From Candidatus Binataceae bacterium (GTDB lineage: Bacteria > Desulfobacterota > Binatia > Binatales > Binataceae): a stretch of DNA of 34,489 bases. Positions 8,034-18,600 of the stretch are shown piece by piece. Every line of letters starts with the position of its first letter. Within the stretch, counting starts at the first letter, position 1. The stretch spans positions 1-34,489 of the forward strand of contig JAMXLL010000086.1 of NCBI GenBank assembly GCA_024281015.1, in the 5' to 3' direction. The position numbers were made by a program, and so were the translations under genes. A model generated the notes under the pieces. The model made no database searches. It was not told the origin of the DNA and worked only from the letters and a program-made list of their open reading frames with translations.

Positions 8034-8840
8034 AAATTCCGTTCCACTACCTCAAGTACGCGCCGCTAGGCGCGGTTTCTGGGTGGGTTTTCCCGCAGTC
8101 AGCCTCTCACCAATGCCGCAACTATAGGGACGGTAGGTGGAGGCATCAGGAGTTTCCGTCGGCCTTCTCGAATTGGCATCTCGATTTCCTAAAGGATCCT
8201 GGATTGCACAGCGGACGTACTCACGGGCCACCACTACTTTTATCCTAGCACTCGCTGCCAGATTTGCCCACGAGCTACAAGGGCGGCTTTAATTTGCTTA
8301 ACCCAACCTACTTGTGGGATCGATCAGCGGGTCCTAACACCACTACCCTGTTCGCCGGTCGTTGCGCGCGTCATATCCAGAGGGGCATCGACCAAACACT
8401 CTATCATTTGCCAGTGACGATGAACTATATTTCAAACCTTAAGGTTTCCTCGGTTACAACTTACATATATTATCTTATCTTGCGAATTAGGGGATGTCAG
8501 ATTCGTTTTGGCGAAATCGGCATCTTAGGGTGCCTTCATTCAGCTTGATTCGAAGCGTGCGACGGCTTAGCGAGTCAGAATGATTGCTCGTATTGGCACC
8601 ACAGCCATCGAAGCCTCGCGCAGGGGCTATAGCTATTGTTCTGAAGTCGTAATGACCTTTATCACGCGCCGCATCTCATAAGCAGCAAGCTTCGCCCGCG
8701 TGCGGCCGCGAGCGCGTCGTAAAACGGCCGGCAATCGGATGATCACACCGATACCGCCTTAAGCCGGTTCGTTGAGTTTGACCCCGACCGCGATGTTGAG
8801 CGCTGGAAGCCGCTACTCTAGTTGTGCTAGGACGCCCATC
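8034..8840. other. AT-richer intergenic region of about 800 bases without a convincing gene
   Basis: This gap lies between the divergent NtrC-type regulator and lipoprotein genes. Open frames here (for example 8264-8548 plus) show no family resemblance and are interrupted in all alternatives. The stretch 8400-8500 is clearly richer in A and T than its surroundings and holds the perfect palindrome at 8434-8447. The region may carry both promoters and an operator, or may be a remnant that has lost its gene. I cannot assign more. Confidence 0.5.
8434..8447. promoter_or_regulatory. Perfect 14-bp palindrome, possible operator
   Basis: AAACCTTAAGGTTT is a perfect 14-bp palindrome in the AT-rich part of the gap between the NtrC-type regulator and the lipoprotein gene. 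The form suits a dimeric regulator, but no protein can be assigned and a single palindrome of this size may be chance. Confidence 0.35.
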
Positions 8841-9803
8841 GTGAGCGTAATCCGGAACGGCAAGGCATCGACGCGAGCCAGGTGGTTTCACGCGCCGCCC
8901 ATAGCTGCTGGGCTTCTGCTGACGATTGCAACGATAGCAGCGTGTTCTCATGGTGCTCAGAACGGTCCCCGGCAATACCTTTATGCAACGATACCCGAAA
9001 CGGGATTAGTCGTCGTTTATCCCCTCTCAGCTGCAGGCGCTGAACAACCGTTAGCCACCATCAAGGAAAATCCCCCCGACAAGCCCATCGACGTCTCTGT
9101 GGATATGGCCGGGGAGGTGTTTGTGGCCAATGAAAATGGCAATGTTCGCGCATATGCTGGGCCAAACTTCCATTATGAGCTGATTCACGTCTTGGAGGGT
9201 CCGCACACCCAAATTAATCATCCGACCGCGATTGTGGCCAATCTCGACGGCACCTTTTATATTGCTGATACGGGTGGCGGAGAGGATAAGCCGCGTGTGG
9301 AGTGGTTTCCTGCCGGCCAAAACGGCAACGTGTTTCCGAATCGTGTCATTACCGGCCCACACACCGGAATTACCGCCCCGCGTGGGCTCGCGCTTGATGG
9401 CTCGGGGCGGCTGTTCGTCGCCGACCAGGACACCAACAAGATTCTCGTCTTCAGACCTGACGCCGCCGGAGATGCAACTCCGGTGGTGACGCTTAATGGA
9501 TTGCGTTCACCGGGCCATTTGTTCGTGGATCAATTATTGAACATCTACGTTAGCAACAAGCAGGATAATAGCATTGCGGTATTCATCACGACCGGACCCC
9601 AGAGCTGGAGGCGCAGCAGCACTATCAAGAGCGCTGAAATGCGCGAACCCGCAGGAGTAGCTGCCGATCAGACCGGACGGATAGCAGTCGCCGCAACCGG
9701 CGGAATTTTGTTCTTTGGGCCGGATTCGAACGGGCAAGTCGAACCCGCCAGCGACCTGCGGGGGCGCTCACCGATGAATCCGGCCGGCATCTTCATTCGT
9801 TAG
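8841..9803 (+). CDS. NHL/beta-propeller lipoprotein
   Basis: About 320 residues. A basic N-terminus is followed by a hydrophobic stretch (about 18-34) ending in the lipobox IAAC (Cys35), so it is probably a lipoprotein exported by Sec and anchored in a membrane. The mature part consists of repeated blades of the NHL/SMP-30 type, with units such as ISVDMAGEVFVANENGNV-like (about 80-95), AIVANLDGTFYIADTGG, GLALDGSGRLFVADQDTN and HLFVDQLLNIYVSN. GTG at 8841 is chosen because AGGA lies 8 bases upstream and the signal peptide then has a normal length; an in-frame start at 8772 would add a poorly matching leader. Such propellers usually bind ligands or partner proteins; no catalytic function can be claimed. 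It stands 90 bases before the CitE-like gene, with no obvious functional link. Confidence 0.85.
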   Translation: MSVIRNGKASTRARWFHAPPIAAGLLLTIATIAACSHGAQNGPRQYLYATIPETGLVVVYPLSAAGAEQPLATIKENPPDKPIDVSVDMAGEVFVANENGNVRAYAGPNFHYELIHVLEGPHTQINHPTAIVANLDGTFYIADTGGGEDKPRVEWFPAGQNGNVFPNRVITGPHTGITAPRGLALDGSGRLFVADQDTNKILVFRPDAAGDATPVVTLNGLRSPGHLFVDQLLNIYVSNKQDNSIAVFITTGPQSWRRSSTIKSAEMREPAGVAADQTGRIAVAATGGILFFGPDSNGQVEPASDLRGRSPMNPAGIFIR

Positions 9804-9893
9804 ACAGGCAGCATTCAAACGTCGGCTTCAGGCAGCCGAATCCTTTACCACTTGGGACGGCAGCTTTTTTGACAGGAAAGAGGAGCCAAGCAA

Positions 9894-10796
9894 ATGCGAC
9901 AAGCTAAACCTGTACGTTCAGCCTTGTTTGTGCCCGGCAACCGCGAAGATCGCATGCAGAAAGCCCCGCGCTTTGGCGCCGATGCCCTCATTCTCGACCT
10001 CGAAGACGCGGTTGCATTGCCCGATAAGCCGAGAGCACGGCCATTGGTTCGCAAAGTGCTCGAGGAACTTGGCAGAGCCGGACAGACATTATTTGTGCGT
10101 GTGAATGACTTCGAAACCGGACTGACCTGGGCCGACCTCGACGCAATCGTCTGTCCTGAGCTTTATTGCGTAATGCTGCCCAAGGTTACGGGACCGGAAG
10201 ACGTAAGAAAAACTGACGTTATCCTCGAGTTTCTCGAGCGCAAAAATGGAATGGAACCGGGCTCCATCCTGATCGATCCGGTGCTCGAGACAGCACAAGG
10301 CATGCGTCAGGCGTACGAAGTCGCGATGGCGTCGAGGCGGGTCGCACATTTGGGTGGACTTACCGGCAAAGACGGCGATATCGCGCGAGCTATCGGATTT
10401 AGATGGACTGACGAGGGTCACGAGGCCTTTTATTACATTTCCAAGGTGCTGCTCGATGCACGAGCCGCGAATGTGCCGTATCCAATCGGCGGGCGGGGAT
10501 GGTGGGACATAAAGGATCTTGCCGGGCTGCGGGCTGAGGCCGAACGCACCAGGAACTTCGGCTATACCGGAATGCTGCTGATACATCCGTCTCACGTAGC
10601 TATTGTCAATGAAGTATTTACTCCAACCAGGGAGGAGGTTAGCCACTGGAAAGAGCTGATAGCGGCGGTGGAAGAATGTGAACGTGAGGGTCAGTCGGTT
10701 GTGACGTTCAACGGCATGATGGTGGATACAGCCCATGTGAAGGTCGCCCGAGAAATGTTAAGATGGGCCGCCGCCCTGGGTACTGATAAGGCCTAA
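9894..10796 (+). CDS. CitE/HpcH-family acyl-CoA lyase or thioesterase-like protein
   Basis: A 300-residue TIM-barrel protein of the HpcH/HpaI aldolase - citrate lyase beta family (CitE, malyl-CoA lyase, CLYBL). Visible marks are RSALFVPGNREDRM (8-21), ILDLEDAVA with the metal/substrate residues E37-D38 (33-41), FVRVND with R69, LPKV (95-98), PVLETAQG with metal ligand E132, the LGGLTGKDGD loop (153-162) and a C-terminal IHPSH (230-234). Members cleave or form beta-hydroxyacyl-CoA such as malyl-, citramalyl- or beta-methylmalyl-CoA. A stand-alone CitE-like protein without CitD/CitF genes is not part of citrate lyase. A strong GAGGAG site lies about 9 bases before the ATG. It could work with the acyl-CoA genes at the left of the window, but the distance and intervening genes make this only a suggestion. 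Confidence 0.93.
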   Translation: MRQAKPVRSALFVPGNREDRMQKAPRFGADALILDLEDAVALPDKPRARPLVRKVLEELGRAGQTLFVRVNDFETGLTWADLDAIVCPELYCVMLPKVTGPEDVRKTDVILEFLERKNGMEPGSILIDPVLETAQGMRQAYEVAMASRRVAHLGGLTGKDGDIARAIGFRWTDEGHEAFYYISKVLLDARAANVPYPIGGRGWWDIKDLAGLRAEAERTRNFGYTGMLLIHPSHVAIVNEVFTPTREEVSHWKELIAAVEECEREGQSVVTFNGMMVDTAHVKVAREMLRWAAALGTDKA

Positions 10797-11190
10797 GCTG
10801 TAGACTGAAAAAGCCTTAACAATGACGGCATGCCCCGGACAAGAGCCGGGTTCTCCGTAGTTCCCCCAAACGCTCGTTTTTATTTGAAATAATTCGGGAA
10901 TTGGGTTTAGTTGTTCGGCTTCGCCGGCGCTGGCGCGGAGCGGTTTTTTAACCGCCCAAACCATCTCTACCTGGTCGCTGCGGGTGATTCCTGCGCTTGT
11001 GCTGCGGCGGGGCTCGATTCTGCTACTAATGATATAGTCAGTCGCGCCTGCCTGCCATATGAATCAAAATGTTTCATAGGTTAGTAGCTACCTCTCTGTT
11101 ACAATTGTACATGGCCTCAAAACTGCCCATAAGGGTTCCGAGCCGCTATATTCGTCTCTTATCTAAAACAGAGTACCGAGAGCAGAACGC
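10797..11190. other. Intergenic region upstream of glgX with hairpins and a candidate control region
   Basis: Nearly 400 bases without a gene. Near 10836-10852 there is a CCCGG-ACAAGAG-CCGGG hairpin followed by TTCT. At about 10935-10960 a GC-rich stretch runs into GCGGTTTTTTAACCGC, either of which could end transcription of the CitE-like gene. The right half (11040-11190) is AT-richer and should hold the promoter of the glucan/trehalose cluster, including the ATTGTAC motif at 11104-11110. No sigma70 hexamer pair with good spacing is convincing. Confidence 0.4.
11104..11110. promoter_or_regulatory. ATTGTAC motif upstream of glgX, shared with treY upstream region
   Basis: The sequence ATTGTAC lies about 87 bases before the glgX start. 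The same heptamer occurs twice in the gap before treY (within 19172-19183 and 19241-19252). It may be a common operator half-site, but a single heptamer is weak evidence. Confidence 0.25.
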
Positions 11191-13398
11191 ATGAATAACC
11201 TGGCGGTCTGGAGGGGCAGGCCATACCCATTAGGTGCGACGTGGGATGGCGAGGGTGTCAACTTCTCCCTGTTTTCAGAGCACGCTGAGAAAGTAGAGCT
11301 TTGCTTGTTCGACCAGGGCGGACGGCACGAAACCGCGCGTCTTCCGGTGCGATGGCAGACGGATCAAATCTGGCACTGCTATCTGCCCGAAGCGCGGCCT
11401 GGGCAGCTCTACGGATACCGTGTATACGGTGCCTACGATCCCCGCAACGGCCTGCGTTTCAACCCAAACAAGCTGTTGCTCGATCCATACGCCAAACAGC
11501 TCATCGGGCAGCTTGCCTGGAGCGACGCACTGTTCAGTTATCGGGTTGGTTCCGCTCGCGAAGATCTGACGATAGATCGCCGTGATAGCGCCCCCGGAAT
11601 GCCCAAATGCCGCGTTATTGATACGGCATTCTCATGGGGTGATGATCGGCCGCCGCGCACCTCGTGGCACGACACGGTGATTTACGAAGCGCACGTCAAG
11701 GGATTTACTTATCTGCATCCCCACGTCCCGCAACGTCTTCGTGGCACTTATGCCGGACTGGCGAGTTATCCAGTCATCGAGCATCTCCAGCGTCTTGGAA
11801 TTAGCGCTATCGAACTGATGCCGGTCCATGCGTTTGTCGATGACAGGGTACTAACTGAGAAAGGACTGCGTAATTATTGGGGGTACAATTCAATTGGCTT
11901 CTTCGCTCCTGAGATGCGCTATTCGGAAAGCGGCACCGTGGGCGAATTCAAGTCGATGGTCAAGCGCTTTCACTCGGCAGGGATCGAGGTGATTCTCGAC
12001 GTCGTTTACAACCACACTGCCGAAGGTAATCACCTGGGACCGACTCTTAGTTTTCGCGGCATAGACAACGCGTCGTATTACCGGCTGATGCCTGACAACC
12101 AACGTTACTACATGGATTTCACAGGCTGCGGTAATACGCTGAACATGGTACATCCGCGAGTGCTCCAGCTAATCATGGACAGTCTTCGATATTGGGCCAT
12201 CGAAATGCATGTTGACGGGTTTCGATTTGACCTGGCCGCTGCGCTTGCCCGTGAACTATACGACGTCAACCGTCTGAGCGCGTTCTTTGAAGTGGTCAAT
12301 CAGGATCCGGTACTCTCGCAAGTTAAGCTCATTGCCGAACCGTGGGATCTCGGTGCCGGTGGTTACCAAGTTGGCAATTTCCCCCCGGGTTGGACCGAAT
12401 GGAACGGCAAATATCGCGACTCAGTGCGAGCGTACTGGAAAGGCGACGGTGGACTGATTGGGGAACTCGGTTACCGCTTGACCGGGTCAAGCGACTTGTA
12501 CGAGAAAAGTGGGCGGCGGCCTTACGCGAGTATCAACTTTATTACTGCCCACGATGGATTCACCTTACGCGATTTAGTCAGCTACAACGACAAACACAAC
12601 GAGGCGAACCTCGAAGGCAACCGTGACGGGGAGTCGAACAATCGAAGCTGGAATTGCGGCGCAGAAGGTCCGACCGCTGATCCTGCTATATTGCAACTGC
12701 GGGCGCGCCAGACCCGCAACCTGCTTGCGTGTTTGGTGCTGTCACAGGGAGTGCCAATGCTTCTCGCCGGGGATGAGTTTGGCCGCAGCCAGCGGGGCAA
12801 CAATAATGCCTATTGCCAGGATAATGAATTGAGCTGGGTTGATTGGCGGCTCCAGCAAGAGGATTTGGACCTGGTCGAATATATCCGCCGCCTGATATCA
12901 ATCCGCCGCACTCATCCTAGCTTCCGGCGCCGCAACTTTTTTCAAGGGCGTCCGATCAGAGGGGCTGCGGTCAAGGACGTTACCTGGCTGACTCCCAACG
13001 GCGATGAGATGACCGATGATGAGTGGAGCAAGTCATTCGCTCGTTGCCTGGGCATGTTCTCCGCTGGCCGTGCTTTGGGAGAAGATGACGATCGTGGCTC
13101 GCCGCTGCAGGACGATGATTTTATTTTACTACTCAATGCTCACCACGAGCAGATTGATTTCGTGATCCCTGTCCTGCCGGAGCCGGGTATCTGGAAGATG
13201 GTGGTTAACACCTCAAATGCCGACGGTGGAGCGGCTGATCAACGTACATTTTCGGCCGGTTCGCTGTTCCCGGTCCAGGGGCGCTCGCTGGCGCTGCTGA
13301 TGCGGTCGAAAGAGGGACTGGTAACGGGGGACCCGCTCGTCCTGTCGCAGTCGATAATCATGCCCACTCCGGCCGAGCAGGGTCCGGACGGTGCGTAA
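11191..13398 (+). CDS. glgX: Glycogen debranching enzyme GlgX/TreX (isoamylase-type, GH13_11)
   Basis: A 735-residue isoamylase-type enzyme that hydrolyses alpha-1,6 branch points of glycogen-like glucan. It has an N-terminal CBM48-like domain (about 8-130: PYPLGATWDGEGVNFSLFS), the GH13 catalytic barrel (about 160-600) and a C-terminal beta domain. The four GH13 regions are intact: DVVYNH (270-275), GFRFDLA with nucleophile D347, IAEPWD with acid/base E383, and TAHDGFTL with D455. The signature GESNNRSWNCGAEGP follows. It is the first gene of the plus-strand glucan/trehalose cluster. In treXYZ-type clusters it debranches glucan to supply linear chains to TreY. The ribosome binding site is weak. 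GlgX and TreX cannot be told apart by sequence here; the cluster favours a TreX-like role. Confidence 0.96.
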   Translation: MNNLAVWRGRPYPLGATWDGEGVNFSLFSEHAEKVELCLFDQGGRHETARLPVRWQTDQIWHCYLPEARPGQLYGYRVYGAYDPRNGLRFNPNKLLLDPYAKQLIGQLAWSDALFSYRVGSAREDLTIDRRDSAPGMPKCRVIDTAFSWGDDRPPRTSWHDTVIYEAHVKGFTYLHPHVPQRLRGTYAGLASYPVIEHLQRLGISAIELMPVHAFVDDRVLTEKGLRNYWGYNSIGFFAPEMRYSESGTVGEFKSMVKRFHSAGIEVILDVVYNHTAEGNHLGPTLSFRGIDNASYYRLMPDNQRYYMDFTGCGNTLNMVHPRVLQLIMDSLRYWAIEMHVDGFRFDLAAALARELYDVNRLSAFFEVVNQDPVLSQVKLIAEPWDLGAGGYQVGNFPPGWTEWNGKYRDSVRAYWKGDGGLIGELGYRLTGSSDLYEKSGRRPYASINFITAHDGFTLRDLVSYNDKHNEANLEGNRDGESNNRSWNCGAEGPTADPAILQLRARQTRNLLACLVLSQGVPMLLAGDEFGRSQRGNNNAYCQDNELSWVDWRLQQEDLDLVEYIRRLISIRRTHPSFRRRNFFQGRPIRGAAVKDVTWLTPNGDEMTDDEWSKSFARCLGMFSAGRALGEDDDRGSPLQDDDFILLLNAHHEQIDFVIPVLPEPGIWKMVVNTSNADGGAADQRTFSAGSLFPVQGRSLALLMRSKEGLVTGDPLVLSQSIIMPTPAEQGPDGA

Positions 13399-13631
13399 AG
13401 ACTGACAGCTGACCACGACTGTTTCACGAAAACTGGTCTGCTAAAATGGCGGCGAGGGTTGAAATAAGACTTGCGCTCCCTTACCACCGGCAAACCATGC
13501 TGGGTTGCGACTGTGCAGGCGAGCACATTGAGCAGAGTTATAGGGCGGGGAGATGGACGTGCCGCTCCGAACCGCGCATCTTGCGCATTGTTCTCCGCCC
13601 ACGATGATAAACAACATTGCGAGTCAGGGCT
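13399..13631. other. Gap between glgX and glgE
   Basis: A gap of 233 bases, unusually wide for this cluster. I see no gene or clear terminator. TTTCAC at about 13420 and TAAAAT at about 13440 could be promoter hexamers, but the first matches poorly. It therefore remains open whether glgE has its own promoter. Shortly before the ATG is a GAGTCAGGG stretch that can act as ribosome binding site. Confidence 0.3.
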
Positions 13632-15635
13632 ATGGACGACCGATCTTTTTCCGATGTCAGCGAAGCTGCGTTGCTCTCCCATGCACCTGTAGCGAGGCTC
13701 CCCAGGCATATAATTGAGGCGGTTTCTCCCGGCATCGACTGCGCACGGTTCCCCATAAAGCGGATTGTTGGGGACGATTGCGTAGTTGAGGCTGATATCT
13801 TCCGCGATGGCCACGAAGTGATTCGCGCCGCAGTTAAGTGGCGGCGCAAACAGGAGGCCATTTTTGATCAGCTGCCGATGGTACCGGTCGGAAACGACCG
13901 CTGGCGCGGTCAGTTCCCCATCCGTGACAACACCCGTTACGTCTTTACCATCGAAGCGTGGACGGATCGCTATGCTTCGTGGCTGCAGGATTTTGTCAAG
14001 AAAGCCAACGCCGGACGAGAAGTAACTTCGGATTTGCTTGAAGGAATCCGGCTGTTGCAGGAACTTAGCGCGCGCACTACCGGTACGGCGCGAGACACTA
14101 TCGAAACGGCGTTGGGGCGCGCGCGCGAATGTCTGGCAACCCATCCCGCAGACGCCGCCGAATTTCTGGCGACACGCGAAATAGACGATATAACTGCTCA
14201 GTTCGGCGAGCGCTTTGAAGCAAACAGCTACTCACCGTTGATCGAGGTTGTTGCCGATCGCCCCCGGGCGCAATTTGGTGCATGGTACGAGATCTTTCCA
14301 CGTTCGCTGGGAAAGCCCGGGCAAGCCGGCACATTGCGCAGTGCTGAGCATCACCTTCCGTACATTCGAGACCTTGGATTCGATGTTGTGTACCTGACCC
14401 CAATCCATCCCATTGGGCACACCAACCGCAAGGGCCCCAATAACCGCCTGGCTGCTGACGGCTCATCGCCAGGCAGTCCGTGGGCGATCGGAGGAGCCGC
14501 GGGCGGTCATACCGCGGTCGAACCCTCGCTGGGAACACTGAATGATTTCGACCATTTCGTCGCAACGGCCGAGCGCCTTGGACTTGAGGTAGCCCTCGAT
14601 TTCGCCATCCAGGCCTCGCCTGACCATCCGTGGGTGCACACTCACCCAGAATGGTTTCGTCATCGGCCTGATGGCTCGATCAAATACGCGGAAAATCCGC
14701 CCAAGGAGTACCAGGATATTTATCCGATCAACTTCGACACCGAGCACCAGCGTGAGTTAATGGAAGAGCTGCGGGCTACCGTGATGTTTTGGGTCAGACA
14801 CGGAGTGAAGATCTTTCGCGTCGACAATCCCCATACGAAGCCGGTGTTGTTCTGGGAGTGGCTGATCGGGACGGTGCAGGAGCGCCACCCTGAGGTAATT
14901 TTCCTCTCAGAGGCGTTTACCCGGCCGAAGATGATGAAGATACTGGCCAAAGCCGGGTTCTCGCAATCGTATACCTATTCTACCTGGCGCAATAGCAAGT
15001 TAGACCTCACTGACTATTTGACGGAGTTGGCGCACGGCGAGATGCGCGACTATTTCCGTCCGAATTTCTTCGTTAACACTCCGGACATTCTCACCGACGT
15101 TCTGCAGACCGGCGGACGCCCGGCCTTCAGAATGCGGCTGCTGCTTGCCGCAACCTTGTCGCCATCTTATGGAATCTATAGCGGCTACGAGTTATGCGAG
15201 AACGCGGCGGTACCGGGGACCGAAGAATACCAGGATTCGGAAAAATACCAGCTAAAGTGGCGCGACTGGGACCGGCCCGGCAACATCAAGGAATTCGTCG
15301 CGCTCCTCAATCGAATTCGCAACAATAATCCGGCGCTTCACGAATTACCTAACGTGCAGTTCCTGCCAGCCGACAATGATCAGATTCTCTTTTATGCAAA
15401 AAGTACCGCTGATCGCAGTAACGTGCTCCTGGTGGCGGTAAATCTTGATCCTTGGCAATGGCATGAATGCACCGTCACGGTTCCGCCGAGCGTGGTGGGG
15501 ACCGCTCCGGGGCAAACTTACCGGGTGATCGATCTGTTGACGGGATCGGGTTACACCTGGGGCGAGCGCAATTACGTGAGACTCGATCCGCAGGCTCAAC
15601 CGGCGCATATCATGAGGGTTGAGAGGGGGACATGA
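13632..15635 (+). CDS. glgE: Alpha-1,4-glucan:maltose-1-phosphate maltosyltransferase GlgE
   Basis: A 667-residue GH13_3 enzyme that transfers maltosyl units from alpha-maltose-1-phosphate to the non-reducing end of alpha-1,4-glucan. The N-terminal beta-sandwich (about 35-115) and the helical insertion (about 120-200) of GlgE are recognisable. The signature [18 protein letters not shown] (351-368), [10 protein letters not shown] with nucleophile D398 and LSEAFTRP with acid/base E427 are diagnostic. They match the Asp/Glu pair of characterised Streptomyces GlgE. The ATG at 13632 is preferred over a TTG at 13617 because the GTCAGGG stretch precedes it and the TTG has no ribosome binding site. 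Its stop overlaps the start of treS-mak (ATGA), so the two are translated together: TreS-Mak makes maltose-1-phosphate and GlgE uses it. Confidence 0.97.
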   Translation: MDDRSFSDVSEAALLSHAPVARLPRHIIEAVSPGIDCARFPIKRIVGDDCVVEADIFRDGHEVIRAAVKWRRKQEAIFDQLPMVPVGNDRWRGQFPIRDNTRYVFTIEAWTDRYASWLQDFVKKANAGREVTSDLLEGIRLLQELSARTTGTARDTIETALGRARECLATHPADAAEFLATREIDDITAQFGERFEANSYSPLIEVVADRPRAQFGAWYEIFPRSLGKPGQAGTLRSAEHHLPYIRDLGFDVVYLTPIHPIGHTNRKGPNNRLAADGSSPGSPWAIGGAAGGHTAVEPSLGTLNDFDHFVATAERLGLEVALDFAIQASPDHPWVHTHPEWFRHRPDGSIKYAENPPKEYQDIYPINFDTEHQRELMEELRATVMFWVRHGVKIFRVDNPHTKPVLFWEWLIGTVQERHPEVIFLSEAFTRPKMMKILAKAGFSQSYTYSTWRNSKLDLTDYLTELAHGEMRDYFRPNFFVNTPDILTDVLQTGGRPAFRMRLLLAATLSPSYGIYSGYELCENAAVPGTEEYQDSEKYQLKWRDWDRPGNIKEFVALLNRIRNNNPALHELPNVQFLPADNDQILFYAKSTADRSNVLLVAVNLDPWQWHECTVTVPPSVVGTAPGQTYRVIDLLTGSGYTWGERNYVRLDPQAQPAHIMRVERGT

Positions 15636-18600
15636 AGCATCGCAACGATATCGCCGAACAGCCGCTTTGGTACAAAGATGCAATATTCTACGAAGTTCGT
15701 GTCCGTTCGTTCTACGATGCTTCTGGGGACGGCATCGGCGATTTCGCCGGACTGACGGAGAAGCTGGATTATTTACACGATCTGGGGATTACCGCACTGT
15801 GGCTGTTGCCGTTCTATCCTTCGCCATTGCGAGACGACGGCTATGACATATCTGATTACATGGACGTTCATCCCGATTGCGGCACTCTCCAGGAATTCAG
15901 AACCTTTCTGCGTGAGGCGCATCGGCGCGACCTGCGCGTCATCACCGAGTTGGTGATCAACCACACCTCAGACCAACATCCATGGTTCCAGCGGGCACGG
16001 CGAGCGCCGAAGGGCGATCCGGCGCGTGAGTTTTTCGTCTGGAGCGATTCTCCCGAGCGCTATGCGGACGCCAGAGTAATTTTCCAGGACTTTGAGCCGT
16101 CGAATTGGAGTTGGGACCAGCGAGCGAAAGCGTATTACTGGCATCGCTTTTATTCTCATCAGCCGGACTTGAATTTTGATAACCCGGAGGTGCGCAAGGA
16201 AGTACTGCGTATCCTGGATTTCTGGTTCGAGATGGGAGTTGACGGGCTGCGGCTCGACGCGGTGCCCTATCTTTTCGAACGTGAGGGCACCAGCTGCGAG
16301 AATTTGCCGGAAACTCACGCCTACCTGCGGGAATTGCGTGCTCACGTTGATCGCGAATTTCGCGACCGGATGCTGCTAGCCGAGGCAAACCAATGGCCCG
16401 AGGATGCAGTCGCCTATTTCGGCTACGGGCGCGAGTGCCACATGGCATTCCATTTCCCGCTGATGCCCCGGATCTTCATGGCGGTTCGAATGGAAGACCG
16501 CTTTCCGATAACGGACATCTGGGCGCAAACTCCGTCGGTCGATGAAAGCTGTCAGTGGGCCTTGTTCCTACGGAATCACGACGAACTGACCCTCGAAATG
16601 GTCACCGACGAAGAGCGCGACTACATGTATCGTGCGTATGCCCAAGAATCGCGCATGCGCCTCAATCTGGGTATCCGTCGGCGGCTCGCGCCGTTGTTGG
16701 GCAACAACCGGCGTGCCATTGAACTCGTTCACGGGCTGCTCTTCGCCCTGCCAGGAACTCCGGTGCTCTATTACGGTGATGAGATCGGGATGGGCGACAA
16801 TGTTTATCTGGGTGACCGCGACGGAGTACGGACGCCGATGCAATGGAGCGGCGACCGCAACGCCGGCTTTTCTACCGGGGATTCGCAGCGCCTGATCCTG
16901 CCGGTCATAATCGATCACGAATACCATTATCAGACGGTTAATGTGGAAGCCCAGGAGCGCAACCGCCATTCGCTCTTATGGTGGATTCGGCGGCTGATCG
17001 CGATGCGCAAACAGTTCAAGGCGTTTGGCCGGGGCACCATGGAATTTCTGTCGCCTGACAACCCCCGGGTACTGGCGTTCGTCCGCAGTTATGGCAATGA
17101 GCAAATCCTGGTGGTTGCCAACCTGTCGCGCTTCGTGCAGTACGTCGAACTTGACCTGTCGCGATTCAAGGGAAGCGCGCCAGTCGAATTGTTCGGGCGC
17201 ACACAATTTCCCCGTATCGGCGAGCTCCCCTATCTGCTGACCCTTGGCCCCCACATGTTTGATTGGTTTTCGATTGAACAGCGCGAGGATACTGCTCATT
17301 TCGAGGTTCGGTCGCACCATGTGCCTCGCCTGGAGGTGACTGAGACCTGGGACCGCCTGATTCGCGGCGAGGATAGGGAAAGGCTGGAAGCGGTCCTCCC
17401 CGCCTACCTGCCCCATTGTCGCTGGTTCCGCAGCAAAGCGCGGCAACTCAAGACGGCGCGGATCAGCGAAGTCTTGCCGGTGGCGGACGAGAGCTCGAAT
17501 TCGTACCTCAGCCTGGTTGACGTCGAGTATGGCGATAACGAGCCAGAAACCTACGTGCTGCCACTGGCCGCGATCGATAGCCACGACGCACATCATCATG
17601 CAATAGCCAATCACGCCGCACTCGCTCATCTGCGAGTGAATCGGCGCTCCGGCAATTCAGGAACACATAATGGCCCCGTGGAACAGGTAATCTTCGACGC
17701 TACCGGGGACAAGCAATTCGAACATGCAATATTGGCTGTCATTGAGCATCACCGGCGACTACGCGGAATTCGAGGCGAGGCAGTTGGCGCCACCTCCAGC
17801 GCTTACCATTTGATGAAACCCGCCGGCGAGCCGCATCTGCTCAAAGCTGAACAGACCAACTCCTCAATCGCCTATGGGCACGAGTTGATTTTTAAACTGT
17901 TTCGCCGCATCGAACCGGGAATTAGCCCGGATCTCGAAATCAGCCGATTCCTGACTGAGCGGGCGGGCTTTCCGCATTCGCCAAAGCTGGCGGGGTGGTT
18001 GGAATACCGGGTGGGGCGGGCCGAACCCCTCACCATGGGGGTAGTGCACGGCTTTGTACACAACCACGGGGATGCCTGGGAATACACCCGGCGCGAGTTG
18101 AATCGTTATTTCGAGCGCGCCGCAACACGGACGCAACTTGTGCCGCCTCCAGGCAAACCGCTCGTCGCCCTCTTGGAGGAAAATTCTCCGGATCGAGCTG
18201 GCGCCGATATGGTCGGAGCATACCTCGACGTGGCTCGGCTGCTCGGTATTCGTACCGCTGAACTGCACCTTGCGCTCGCGTCGGAAGAGGAGGACCCGGC
18301 CTTTGTGCCCGAGCCGTTCATGGCTCAGCTTCGTTCGACTTACCAGTCCATGAGAAATCTTGCTGGCCGCACCTTCCGGCTGTTGCGTGACCGTTTCTCA
18401 ACCCTGCCCGAAGATGCGAAAAAACAGGCAGCCCGGCTGATCGAGCATCAAGAGCTAATCAGCGGCTGTTTCGATACCATGCTCAAGCGCCGCACCAGCA
18501 TCGTCCGTATCCGTACCCATGGTGATCTCCATCTTGGCCAAGTACTTTACACCGGCAAAGACTTTCTCATTATCGATTTCGAGGGCGAGCCGGCCCGGCC

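Noticed and set aside
8095-8240. Possible riboswitch-like structure in the leader of the NtrC-type regulator
   Set aside because: Several short hairpins can be drawn (for example around GGGAAAACCC), but none matches the conserved core of a riboswitch class I know.
8240-8275. Sigma54-like promoter with TGGCAG and TGCT on the minus strand
   Set aside because: The distance between the GG and GC pairs is 8 bases instead of 10.
8408-8431. TTGCCA and TATATT as a sigma70 promoter
   Set aside because: The spacer is only 12 bases.
8264-8548. Open frame of 94 codons in the gap right of the NtrC-type regulator
   Set aside because: No ribosome binding site, no family-like pattern, and unusual composition caused by the AT-rich stretch.
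13239-14144. Minus-strand open frame of 301 codons across the glgX-glgE gap
   Set aside because: Mostly antisense to glgX and glgE ends, no conserved motif; no sign of a real gene in the gap.
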